Assembly (NCBI RefSeq): GCF_047250385.1
Contig: NZ_JBLBVM010000047.1
Span: forward strand, 75,206 to 139,205
Origin: Glaciecola sp047250385
GTDB taxonomy: Bacteria; Pseudomonadota; Gammaproteobacteria; Enterobacterales; Alteromonadaceae
Length of the DNA stretch: 64,000 nt
Direction: 5' to 3'
Part shown: positions 37,310 through 45,708 of the stretch, in pieces
Position numbering within the stretch: the stretch's first letter is position 1
Layout: each line of letters opens with the position of its first letter
The notes under the pieces: model-generated
What the model was told of the DNA's origin: nothing
Databases searched by the model: none
The model's input: only the letters and a program-made list of their open reading frames with translations
Made by a program: the position numbers and the translations under genes

Positions 37310-38590
37310 ATGGCAAATGATAAAGCCATTTTAAAAGCTGGTGACAAAGAAATCGAGCTTCCTATTTTAACAGGAACAGCGGGTCACCCAGTTATTGATA
37401 TTAGATCTTTGGGCGCAAATGGTTATTTCACTTTCGACCCCGGTTTTATGGCAACAGGTTCATGTGAATCTTCAATAACGTTCATCGATGGTGCAAAAGG
37501 AGTATTATTGCACAGAGGTTACCCAATTGATGAATTGGCTCGAGATTCAGACTATTTAGAAGTTTGTCATATGTTATTGCATGGGCATGCTCCTTCAGAA
37601 GAAGAATACCAAACATTTAAGCAAACAATCACTCGTCACACTATGGTTCACGAGCAGATTAATATGTTTTTCCACGGTTTTAGAAATGATGCCCATCCAA
37701 TGGCAATGCTATGTGGCACCGTTGGCGCAATGTCGTCTTTTTATCACAGTGATTTAGATGTAAATAGTGAAGAGCAGCGCCTTCGCAGTGCGCACCGCCT
37801 CATAGCGAAAATGCCTACTCTCGTAGCTATGTGCTATAAGTACAATGTCGGTCAGCCTTTTGTGTACCCATCAAATGAACTGAGCTATGCGGCAAACTTC
37901 TTAAATATGATGTTTTCTGTACCTGCCGAAGATTACAAAATTAGTCCAGCTGTTGAACGTGCAATGGACAGAATCTTCATCCTTCATGCAGATCATGAGC
38001 AAAACGCATCGACTTCAACAGTGAGATTAGCTGGTTCATCTGGTGCTAACCCATATGCATGTATTGCTGCTGGTGTTGCTTCTTTATGGGGCCCTGCTCA
38101 CGGCGGCGCAAACGAAGCTTGCTTAGAAATGCTTGAAGAAATTGGTACGGTTGACCGTATACCTGAATTCATCGAAAGAGCTAAAGATAAGTCTGACCCG
38201 TTCCGTCTAATGGGCTTTGGTCATCGTGTTTATAAAAACCATGATCCAAGAGCCACAGTCATGCGTGAAAGCTGTCATGAAGTGCTAGCGGAACTTGACT
38301 TGAAAGATCCTCTACTAGAAGTAGCGATGGAACTAGAGCGAATTGCTCTTAGTGACCCGTACTTTGCAGAGAAGAAATTGTTCCCTAATGTCGACTTCTA
38401 TTCAGGTATCGTGTTGAAAGCAATAGGTATTCCTACCAATATGTTTACATGTATATTTGCACTTTCAAGAACAGTTGGCTGGATATCTCACTGGCACGAA
38501 ATGCTAAGTCAACCAGGACAGAAAATTGGTCGTCCTCGTCAGTTATACACTGGTGAAGAACAACGTAAGTACACACCAATTAAAAAGTAA
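37310..38590 (+). CDS. gltA: Citrate synthase (type II)
   Basis: A 426-residue enzyme condensing acetyl-CoA and oxaloacetate, the same size as the E. coli hexameric type II form. It contains the citrate synthase signature GFGHRVYKNHDPRA, with the catalytic aspartate in VDFYSGIVL and histidine in WGPAHGGANEACLE. A strong ribosome binding site GAGGAG precedes the ATG. It is a single gene with its own terminator. Confidence 0.98.
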   Translation: MANDKAILKAGDKEIELPILTGTAGHPVIDIRSLGANGYFTFDPGFMATGSCESSITFIDGAKGVLLHRGYPIDELARDSDYLEVCHMLLHGHAPSEEEYQTFKQTITRHTMVHEQINMFFHGFRNDAHPMAMLCGTVGAMSSFYHSDLDVNSEEQRLRSAHRLIAKMPTLVAMCYKYNVGQPFVYPSNELSYAANFLNMMFSVPAEDYKISPAVERAMDRIFILHADHEQNASTSTVRLAGSSGANPYACIAAGVASLWGPAHGGANEACLEMLEEIGTVDRIPEFIERAKDKSDPFRLMGFGHRVYKNHDPRATVMRESCHEVLAELDLKDPLLEVAMELERIALSDPYFAEKKLFPNVDFYSGIVLKAIGIPTNMFTCIFALSRTVGWISHWHEMLSQPGQKIGRPRQLYTGEEQRKYTPIKK

Positions 38591-38611
38591 TAAACACTGT
38601 TACTAACTATT

Positions 38612-38639
38612 AAGAAAGGCGCCGATTGGCGCCTTTCTT
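38612..38639 (+). terminator. Intrinsic terminator of gltA
   Basis: AAGAAAGGCGCC-GATT-GGCGCCTTTCTT gives a 12-base-pair perfect stem, then TGTTTCC. It is 21 bases past the gltA stop. It is symmetric enough to act on the convergent phosphomannomutase gene as well. Confidence 0.85.
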
Positions 38640-38700
38640 GTTTCCGACCTTTGCTAAATTTTGCAGTTAACTATACAAGCGATAAATGCGAAAATAATTA

Positions 38701-40155
38701 TCAAGCGCTAATAAGAGCCATAAGCTCCTTCGTCTTTTCTTCCATTAACGCAATATCCCCTCTTGATTCAACATTGAGTCGAATAACAGGTTCAGTATTC
38801 GATTTTCTTAGGTTAAAACGCCATGTGCCAAATTCCATACCAATGCCATCTGTCTTATCAATCACTTGAGCTTGAGCCGTGTAATGCTCAACCACTTTCT
38901 TAATGGTCAGACCTGCATTTTCAACCGTTGAGTTAATTTCTCCAGAGGAAGGAAAAGCCTTAATACGTGCTTCAACCAGCGAAGATAAAGGTTGTTTTGT
39001 TGTGCATAATAACTCAGCGACTAATAACCATGGGATCATCCCAGAATCACAATATGCAAAGTCTCTAAAATAATGATGTGCACTCATTTCACCGCCGTAA
39101 ACGGCATCTTCTTTGCGCATTCTTTCCTTAATGAACGCATGCCCTGTCTTACATTTAATTGGTTTGCCCTGACTGGCTTTTACAATTTCTTCAGTATTCC
39201 AATAGACGCGTGGGTCATAAATAATACTGGCCCCCTTTTCCTTGGCTAAGAACGCTTGCGCTAAGAGGCCAACGATATAATAGCCTTCAACGAATTGACC
39301 TTTTTCATCAAACAAGAAACAACGATCAAAATCACCGTCCCATGCAATTCCCATATGTGCATTGTTTGCAACTACGGCATTTGTTGTATCGGCGCGATTC
39401 TCAGGGAGCAAAGGGTTTGGGATGCCATTTGGAAAATCCCCATTGGCTTCATGATGAACTTTAATAAATTCAACTGGTACATTCTGATGTTTAAAGAAAA
39501 ATTCAATCGCATCCAAAGCCGGACCAGCGCTTCCGTTACCGGCATTGACGACTAACTTCAATGGCGTGAGCTTCTTATAATCAATATAGCTAGTAAGGTG
39601 CAACACGTAGTCATTAACACAACTGACTCTTTCATATGAGTTTGTTTCTAGCAATTTGATTTCTTTAATTGAATGCTCTCCTTTTAAGAAGGCTTCATCA
39701 CTTACTAATTCTCCCGCACTGAAAGCACACAAACGTGCTTGGATATTCATTTCATCGTAGCTTTCTGCTCTATCTCTAATTGCGAACAAACCGCTGTCAC
39801 CACTGATGGGAATTGAGCCAGCTTTTACCAACTTCAGTCCGTTGTAGTCAATTGGATTGTGAGAAGCGGTGACTTCGATACCACCGTCAACACCAAGGTG
39901 TTTTGTAGCAAAGTAAATTTCTTCTGTACCGCACATGCCTAGGTCTTTTACTTTTGCTCCACCATCAATTAAACCGGCTGCAAGCGCCAATTTTAGGGGA
40001 ATGGATGTATTCCTAACATCTGCACCAATGACAACAGTCCTTGCTTGTAATTCCTCAGCGAATGCACGACCGATTCTATAAGCTACCGTTTCGTTTAATT
40101 GTTCTAATAATTTTCCACGAATATCGTAGGCTTTGAAACATGTAATTTTTGTCAT
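38701..40155 (-). CDS. cpsG: Phosphomannomutase (CpsG/ManB type)
   Basis: A 484-residue alpha-D-phosphohexomutase converting mannose-6-phosphate to mannose-1-phosphate. It starts MTKITCFKAYDIRGKL. The phosphoserine is in VTASHNPIDYNGLKLV, the metal loop is WDGDFDRCF, the sugar-binding loop GGEMSAHHYF, and the phosphate loop near the end is RKSNTEPVIRLNVESR. With the next gene it supplies GDP-mannose for polysaccharide. It is separated from that gene by 78 bases on the same strand. Confidence 0.93.
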   Translation of the reverse strand: MTKITCFKAYDIRGKLLEQLNETVAYRIGRAFAEELQARTVVIGADVRNTSIPLKLALAAGLIDGGAKVKDLGMCGTEEIYFATKHLGVDGGIEVTASHNPIDYNGLKLVKAGSIPISGDSGLFAIRDRAESYDEMNIQARLCAFSAGELVSDEAFLKGEHSIKEIKLLETNSYERVSCVNDYVLHLTSYIDYKKLTPLKLVVNAGNGSAGPALDAIEFFFKHQNVPVEFIKVHHEANGDFPNGIPNPLLPENRADTTNAVVANNAHMGIAWDGDFDRCFLFDEKGQFVEGYYIVGLLAQAFLAKEKGASIIYDPRVYWNTEEIVKASQGKPIKCKTGHAFIKERMRKEDAVYGGEMSAHHYFRDFAYCDSGMIPWLLVAELLCTTKQPLSSLVEARIKAFPSSGEINSTVENAGLTIKKVVEHYTAQAQVIDKTDGIGMEFGTWRFNLRKSNTEPVIRLNVESRGDIALMEEKTKELMALISA

Positions 40156-40233
40156 AACTTAAATTCTTTCATTTTTGATATTTAATTAAATTTAATTAGC
40201 GAGCGAGTACGTTTGCCAACTAATGTATCCGTT

Positions 40234-41652
40234 TTATTTTTTGATTTCGACTCGGCCATAACGATCTGAAAAACGAACAATATCGTCTTCTCCCAAATAA
40301 CCGCCAGATTGCACTTCAATAAGTTCCAATAATATCTTACCTGGGTTCTCTAATGCATGAATCTCGCCTATTGGAATATAGATAGATTCATTTTCCGTCA
40401 CTAAAGAGGTTTTTTCACCCACAGTGACATTCGCGGTTCCAGATACAACAATCCAATGTTCAGCGCGATGATGATGCATTTGTACACTCAGTTTTTCACC
40501 CGGCTTTACACTGATTCGTTTTACCTGATAACGCTTGCCATTATCAATCGAATCGTAACTACCCCATGGTCTAAAAACTTCACGATGAAACTCGAATTCC
40601 GAGCGTTTCTCTGCTTTTAATTTATTAACAACATTTTTGATGTCTTGCACTTTATGTTTATTGGCAACCAAAACCGCATCTTTGGTTTCAACCACCACAA
40701 CATCATCTAGCCCAATAACTGAAATTAAGCGTTGCTCAGAATTAATGTAACTATTGTTAACGCCGTCAAGAATGGCGTCTCCAATGACTACGTTGCCACA
40801 TTGATCTTTATTCTTGGAGGTTTCCCATAAGGATGTCCAACTACCAACATCATTCCAGCCTGCATCTAGTGGAACCATGCAAGCATCTGATGTTTTTTCC
40901 ATTACGGCGTAATCGATAGAATCATCAGGACACTTTGCGAAGGCATCAGCGTCGACACGAATGAATGTCATATCTTTATCAGTATTTTCCATCGCGTTAG
41001 TACATGCTGCAAAAATGTCTGGAGCGTGCTTGCTTAGCTCTTTCAAATAAACACTGGCTTTAAACATAAACATGCCGCTATTCCAGAAATAATCGCCGCT
41101 GTTTAAATACTGCTGAGCCGTTGTTAAATCGGGCTTTTCAACAAATTCAGCTACTTCATAACCTAACTCACTAACGCCGTCACCTGACTTAATGTAACCA
41201 TATCCGGTATGGGCTTCGGTGGGTACAATACCAAAAGTGACTAATTTACCTTCTGCTGCTAGTAATGTCGCTTTATCCACTGCTTCGTGAAATGCTTGAT
41301 GATCAGCAATAAGATGGTCTGCTGCAAGAATCAAAAGTACCGGATCTTCACCTTGCTGAATTGCCCTCAATGCAGCAAGTGCAATAGCGGGCGCAGTGTT
41401 ACGGCCATCCGGCTCCAAGATGATACTGTCATAATCTATATTTGCGACACGCAGTTGTTCTGCAGCGAGGAAGCGATGATCCTCATTACAGATAAATAAC
41501 GGTGGATCCATTTTATCGGTAGGCAAACGCAAAATTGTATCTTGCAACATCGTATTATCAGAAGTTAAAGATAAAAATTGCTTCGGTAATGCTGCGCGGG
41601 ATTTTGGCCATAATCGGCTTCCAGTGCCACCAGCGAGAACAACAGGCTTCAT
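40234..41652 (-). CDS. manC: Mannose-1-phosphate guanylyltransferase / mannose-6-phosphate isomerase
   Basis: A 472-residue bifunctional type II enzyme. The N-terminal nucleotidyltransferase has VVLAGGTGSRLWPKSR and later VEKPD. The C-terminal cupin isomerase domain has VQMHHHRAEHWIVVSGTA. The start at 41652 (MKPVV) is preferred because AAAGGA lies 6 bases upstream; a TTG at 41667 only lengthens the frame. It forms a GDP-mannose supply pair with the downstream phosphomannomutase. Confidence 0.95.
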   Translation of the reverse strand: MKPVVLAGGTGSRLWPKSRAALPKQFLSLTSDNTMLQDTILRLPTDKMDPPLFICNEDHRFLAAEQLRVANIDYDSIILEPDGRNTAPAIALAALRAIQQGEDPVLLILAADHLIADHQAFHEAVDKATLLAAEGKLVTFGIVPTEAHTGYGYIKSGDGVSELGYEVAEFVEKPDLTTAQQYLNSGDYFWNSGMFMFKASVYLKELSKHAPDIFAACTNAMENTDKDMTFIRVDADAFAKCPDDSIDYAVMEKTSDACMVPLDAGWNDVGSWTSLWETSKNKDQCGNVVIGDAILDGVNNSYINSEQRLISVIGLDDVVVVETKDAVLVANKHKVQDIKNVVNKLKAEKRSEFEFHREVFRPWGSYDSIDNGKRYQVKRISVKPGEKLSVQMHHHRAEHWIVVSGTANVTVGEKTSLVTENESIYIPIGEIHALENPGKILLELIEVQSGGYLGEDDIVRFSDRYGRVEIKK

Positions 41653-41751
41653 TTGCATTCCTTTCAATTCATAATTCCTTTGATGTTATTGAAGATGGCT
41701 GCTTAATTCAATGTAAAACCTCTATAATTAGCTGAATTGTTTTAAGTAAAA

Positions 41752-41780
41752 ACAAAAACAGCACCAAAAATGGTGCTGTT
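41752..41780 (-). terminator. Intrinsic terminator of the pirin gene
   Basis: AACAGCACCA-AAAA-TGGTGCTGTT, a 10-base-pair stem, followed in minus orientation by TTTTTGTTTTT. It is 21 bases past the pirin stop. Confidence 0.85.
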
Positions 41781-41801
41781 AACAATATTAATTGAAATAT
41801 T

Positions 41802-42677
41802 CTAAGCTAGTACGCCTTGCTGAAAATCGCGCAAAGCTTGATTGATTTCTTCCTGAGTGTTCATTACGAATGGGCCATATTGTACGACAGGTTCATTAAT
41901 AGGCTCGCCACTCACTAAAATTACTTTCGCTGCACTTTTGGTGTTCAAAATCAGTTTGTCAGTAAAAGCTAAGACACCTAGCTGCCCCTTAGTCAGCACT
42001 TGTCCTGCGACATCTACCTCGCCCTCATAAACATACAAGAAACCGTTGTGGGAGCTTTGCGTTGGTACTTCTAGCGATTCATTATCCATCAAGTGGAAAT
42101 CGAAGAACTGTGGTTTTACTGCTTGCGTGGAAACAGCTCCCTCTTGGCCTTTAAAGTTCCCTGCTAACACTCTAATTAGTGAGCCTTTTTCACTGTTTAA
42201 TTCTGGTATATTAGCCGTTGGAATATCTTGATAGCCTGGCTTCGACATCTTCTCGCTTGAAGGTAAATTCACCCACAATTGAAAGCCACGCATCTTACCT
42301 TCAATTTGCATCGGCATTTCTTCGTGAATAATACCTTTGCCGGCATTCATCCATTGCAAACCACCGTCTTCAATAATTCCCTCATTGCCGCTAGAGTCCT
42401 TATGTTGCATTTTACCGTTAAGCATATAGGTAACTGTTTGAAAGCCTCTATGCGGATGTTTTGGGAAGCCTGCTATATAGTCTTGTGCATCCTCAGAACC
42501 AAACTCGTCTAACATTAAGAATGGATCCAGTCGTTGCAATTTCGGTTGACCCAATACACGCTTTAACTTAACACCAGCACCATCAGATGCAGACATGCCT
42601 TCTACCACCTTCGTTATCGTTGAGGTGTTTAGTTCGGCGCTCACTGTTGTATTTATAGTTGGGTTTATATCTGTCAT
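41802..42677 (-). CDS. Pirin family protein
   Basis: A 291-residue bicupin protein. The metal ligands are in FPKHPHRGFQTVTYML and the later HE pair of GKGIIHEEMP. The N-terminal domain carries the motif; the C-terminal cupin is less conserved (EPINEPVVQYGPFVMNT). The start at 42677 has GGAG at 6 bases; GTG at 42689 and ATG at 42680 are alternatives. Some bacterial pirins (YhhW/YhaK) have quercetinase activity, but the role here is not known. It is a single gene. Confidence 0.9.
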   Translation of the reverse strand: MTDINPTINTTVSAELNTSTITKVVEGMSASDGAGVKLKRVLGQPKLQRLDPFLMLDEFGSEDAQDYIAGFPKHPHRGFQTVTYMLNGKMQHKDSSGNEGIIEDGGLQWMNAGKGIIHEEMPMQIEGKMRGFQLWVNLPSSEKMSKPGYQDIPTANIPELNSEKGSLIRVLAGNFKGQEGAVSTQAVKPQFFDFHLMDNESLEVPTQSSHNGFLYVYEGEVDVAGQVLTKGQLGVLAFTDKLILNTKSAAKVILVSGEPINEPVVQYGPFVMNTQEEINQALRDFQQGVLA

Positions 42678-42978
42678 CATTTTCTCCACTTAATTCAATT
42701 AGAAGCAACCGCCAATATGGTCTAACAATAAATTTTAGAAATTGAAAAACAAACTTTCCATTTCTGTTTTTAGTGTCGTACCATTAGCATATTCAAGCAT
42801 TTGTAAACTTGCTTATACCGATAAAATGCGACTAATAATCGATGAACGTTAATCCTCATATTTAAACATGAATCTATTCAAAGGTATCTCGCTAAAATTA
42901 GTACGTTAGATTCGATTTTTTAGAATCTTAAATATTGTATTTCGAGACACTTTCGACGACGGAAAAATACACAGCCTC
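42678..42978. other. 301-base divergent gap between pirin and tcdA
   Basis: A+T-rich sequence upstream of two divergent genes. I see no gene, strong inverted repeat or RNA in it. Confidence 0.4.
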
Positions 42979-43758
42979 ATGACGACCGAAAACACTACCA
43001 ACCGTTTTTCAGGACTAGCCAGACTATACGGCAATGATGGCCTCAAAAAACTAACAAATGCCAACATAGTGGTTGTAGGTATCGGTGGTGTCGGCTCTTG
43101 GAGTGCCGAAGCTTTGGCACGAAGTGCGGTTGGAAATATTACGCTTATTGACCTAGATGATATAGCGCTTAGCAACGTTAATAGACAAATTCATTCTCTC
43201 TCATCAACCATAGATGAATCTAAAGTTGCGGTAATGAAACAGCGAATCCTTGATATAAACCCCGAGTGTAAAGTGACAGCAATCGAGGACTTTGTGACGA
43301 CTGACACACTTCGCGAGTATATCAACGATACTTATGATGTTGTAATTGATGCGGTAGATAGTATTAAAGCCAAAGCGGCGATGATTGCATTTTGTAAACG
43401 GAATAAAATAAAAATCATCACGGTTGGAGGTGCTGGAGGGCAAATAGATCCGCTACAGATTACATGTAATGATCTAGCGAAGACGATTCAAGATCCCCTC
43501 GCGGCTAAGTTACGTTCAGAACTTCGTCGGTTTTATAACTTCAGTAAAAACCCAAAAAGAAACTTTGGTGTCGAATGTGTTTATTCGACTGAACAACTGC
43601 GTTATCCCCAAGCAGATGGCTCGGTTTGCTTTGAGAAAAGCCAGCAACAAGGTGCCGGAAAAATGGATTGTGCGACTGGTTTCGGCGCGTTTGTTGGTGT
43701 GACTGCCACGTTCGGTTTGGTCGCTGCTAGTAGAGCGATTCGTCATATCCTCAAATAG
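42979..43758 (+). CDS. tcdA: tRNA threonylcarbamoyladenosine dehydratase
   Basis: A 259-residue E1-like ATP-dependent enzyme that cyclises t6A37 of tRNA to ct6A (TcdA/CsdL). It has VVVGIGGVGSWSAEALARS (nucleotide loop), ITLIDLDDIALSNVNRQ and DAVDSIKAKAAMIAFCKRN. The C-terminal segment GAFVGVTATFGLVAASRAIRHI is a family trait. Length fits (E. coli 268). No good ribosome binding site precedes the ATG. It stands alone here. Confidence 0.95.
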   Translation: MTTENTTNRFSGLARLYGNDGLKKLTNANIVVVGIGGVGSWSAEALARSAVGNITLIDLDDIALSNVNRQIHSLSSTIDESKVAVMKQRILDINPECKVTAIEDFVTTDTLREYINDTYDVVIDAVDSIKAKAAMIAFCKRNKIKIITVGGAGGQIDPLQITCNDLAKTIQDPLAAKLRSELRRFYNFSKNPKRNFGVECVYSTEQLRYPQADGSVCFEKSQQQGAGKMDCATGFGAFVGVTATFGLVAASRAIRHILK

Positions 43759-43855
43759 CAAATACATTACTTGGCAAGCTAACAGCCAAGCAATCTCATT
43801 AGTTAATAAACTATTGAGTTAAGTAAACCACCAAGCATTGAGCGCAAATTAGCAC

Positions 43856-44518
43856 TCAGTCAGAAGCAAGATCCCGCTGCTTGTGCCGCTTCACATCCAA
43901 TGCAATAGCTATTAATAACCAAACACTTACAATTGTAATTAATAGTGTCGTGTTCTCAGCCATCGCCATGACTTCTTCGCTTAAAACGGCGGTACCAGCG
44001 ATGAGTAATAAATAGTAAGGCAAGTTCAACAAGCCAGCCAAGGTTATTACTTTAGAAGATTTTTGCTGGTTGCCTTGGGAGAACATAAAAAAAGCAAGTG
44101 AGTTTATGTGGATCATAGCCAACAGCAGGTGCTTTAATTTAGTTTCTTTTTGTTCAATCTTATTGCCGTTTTCCTCTGAGCGCTTACCGGCGACTTTGCC
44201 TAGATGGAAATTTATAAATGAGCCTATTGTAGCTGCCAGTACCATACAAATAGTCAAGTAGAGTACATCCAAAGCTGTAGGTTTTGCTCCAACCACGAGA
44301 ATAACAGCAAAAAATTGCCCGGGGAAATAGAAGCCAACGTAGATGATTGACTCTAATAAAATAATTAGAAAAATGATTAGGAAAAATGCATTAGGTATTT
44401 GTGCTTGAAGGGACTCAATAAGTTGAATGCCAGGGGGAATCAGGTTTAACGAAACTAATAGGCTGATAAGAAGCAAAGCAGATAAGGCCGATAGCGGAAG
44501 AACACTAGCATATTTCAT
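43856..44518 (-). CDS. DedA/SNARE-associated-like membrane protein (tentative)
   Basis: A protein of 220 residues from the MKYASV start (228 from 44542), with four to six hydrophobic segments. The segment LLESIIYVGFYFPGQFFAVILVVGA recalls the E..G.P.PGE..L...G loop of DedA proteins, which are proposed lipid flippases. A charged loop (KRSEENGNKIEQKETKLK) divides two membrane halves, and GLLNLPYYLLLIAGTA follows. Assignment rests on this pattern alone. Neighbours are unrelated. Confidence 0.5.
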   Translation of the reverse strand: MKYASVLPLSALSALLLISLLVSLNLIPPGIQLIESLQAQIPNAFFLIIFLIILLESIIYVGFYFPGQFFAVILVVGAKPTALDVLYLTICMVLAATIGSFINFHLGKVAGKRSEENGNKIEQKETKLKHLLLAMIHINSLAFFMFSQGNQQKSSKVITLAGLLNLPYYLLLIAGTAVLSEEVMAMAENTTLLITIVSVWLLIAIALDVKRHKQRDLASD

Positions 44519-44762
44519 AAATAGTATTTCAAAATTGTACAATCCATAGTCTACGTTACTATTTAAAGTAAGATCATACTAGCAAAACACAATCACCGTT
44601 TTGGTAAAGCTTATTAATCGAAGCGCTCATTTTTATTAGCTTACTAAGCTTCTTGTTCACACAAAAGCACGAAAGTACTAAGTCACCTTATTTTACATCA
44701 CCGGCGAATTGTTTTACCGTCTATAGCAATAATTTCCCTTTTTGAGTAAACGCAGAGTCACT

Positions 44763-45170
44763 ATGGAACAACAAGCATTAAATCAATTGATGCGTGAAAG
44801 CGCGGAAGATGCCATTAAAACCAGTAAAGAAGAATTTGATATCGATCTGGACTTTTCTCCCGAAAGCATTGCACTAGTTGACACTATTATCCTAAAGTTT
44901 CTAGCGACTTACAAAGAACAAGCGCTTGAAGACAAGGCAGTTTTCACGATATGTAACATTTATGGTGCTTATCTCGGTGAGACATTTCGTAAATTAGCTG
45001 GTGGGCAATGGCAATATAATCTTCAAGACGAAGAGGCACCGTCAATCATGTTAATCTATCAAGAGAAAACCTTTGCATTTGCTGGAATCTGTTACGAACG
45101 TCTAGTCAACGATAGTAATATTAGTGTTAAGCGTTATTTCGATGAGGCACTTGACAGCGCAACACATTAA
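44763..45170 (+). CDS. Hypothetical protein, possibly DUF3806-like
   Basis: A 135-residue acidic soluble protein from ATG 44763; the frame continues to a TTG at 44742. It is helical at the start (MEQQALNQLMRESAEDAI). It then has CNIYGAYLGETFRKLAGGQW and a region with IMLIYQEKTFAFAGICYERLVN. That pattern recalls small DUF3806-type proteins, but I am not sure of the family. No signal peptide or membrane span. No clear operon partner. Confidence 0.6.
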   Translation: MEQQALNQLMRESAEDAIKTSKEEFDIDLDFSPESIALVDTIILKFLATYKEQALEDKAVFTICNIYGAYLGETFRKLAGGQWQYNLQDEEAPSIMLIYQEKTFAFAGICYERLVNDSNISVKRYFDEALDSATH

Positions 45171-45192
45171 ACAAACCAATAAGCTTCTAAAT

Positions 45193-45663
45193 CTAGGAGT
45201 TTAGACGCCAATCAGCGAGCATAATTCGCATATGCTTGCTGGTAACCAAATACCAGCCCAACAACAATACACAACACAAGGTTAATGCAGTTGGCCATGC
45301 AAAGGCGAAATGCTGTGCACGCAAAATATAAAGCTGTATAAGTAAATCAGAAATAAGGAGATATGCCAGCACTATCGGTAGGCTCAAATAACACATACCA
45401 AGTTGCGCTTTCCAAATTCGTTCGCGAAAACCTAAAAAGAATAGCGTTAGAATGGCCGGTATAGCTGTAAATAGAGAAAGGTAAAACTGAGATTTAACCG
45501 GATAAAAAATACTAAGAAGCAAACCACCATCCTGCCGAAATGAAAGCGATGCAATAAACACCACAATGCCCCGCGCCAAAAAACACAGACACACAAAAAG
45601 TAGCCAAGGCGGTTTTACTCGACCTGCTTCATCATATTTGTGTAAGGGAAGTTTTAATCTCAT
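45193..45663 (-). CDS. DUF2919 (YfeZ-like) inner-membrane protein
   Basis: A 156-residue protein with four predicted spans. The opening LPLHKYDEAGRVKPPWLLFVCLCFLARGIVVF matches the DUF2919 pattern (YD..G.LKPP..L...L.FLAR). It ends with a short basic tail. The family has no known function. It lies 45 bases downstream of the GGDEF-like gene on the same strand. Confidence 0.75.
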   Translation of the reverse strand: MRLKLPLHKYDEAGRVKPPWLLFVCLCFLARGIVVFIASLSFRQDGGLLLSIFYPVKSQFYLSLFTAIPAILTLFFLGFRERIWKAQLGMCYLSLPIVLAYLLISDLLIQLYILRAQHFAFAWPTALTLCCVLLLGWYLVTSKHMRIMLADWRLNS

Positions 45664-45708
45664 GCGGAGGAAGTATAGGCGCTTAGAGAAACATCAAGAG
45701 CAAGTTTC

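Noticed and set aside
43769..43790. CTTGGC ... GCCAAG stem between tcdA and the DedA-like gene as a terminator
   Set aside because: Only six pairs and no T-run on either side.
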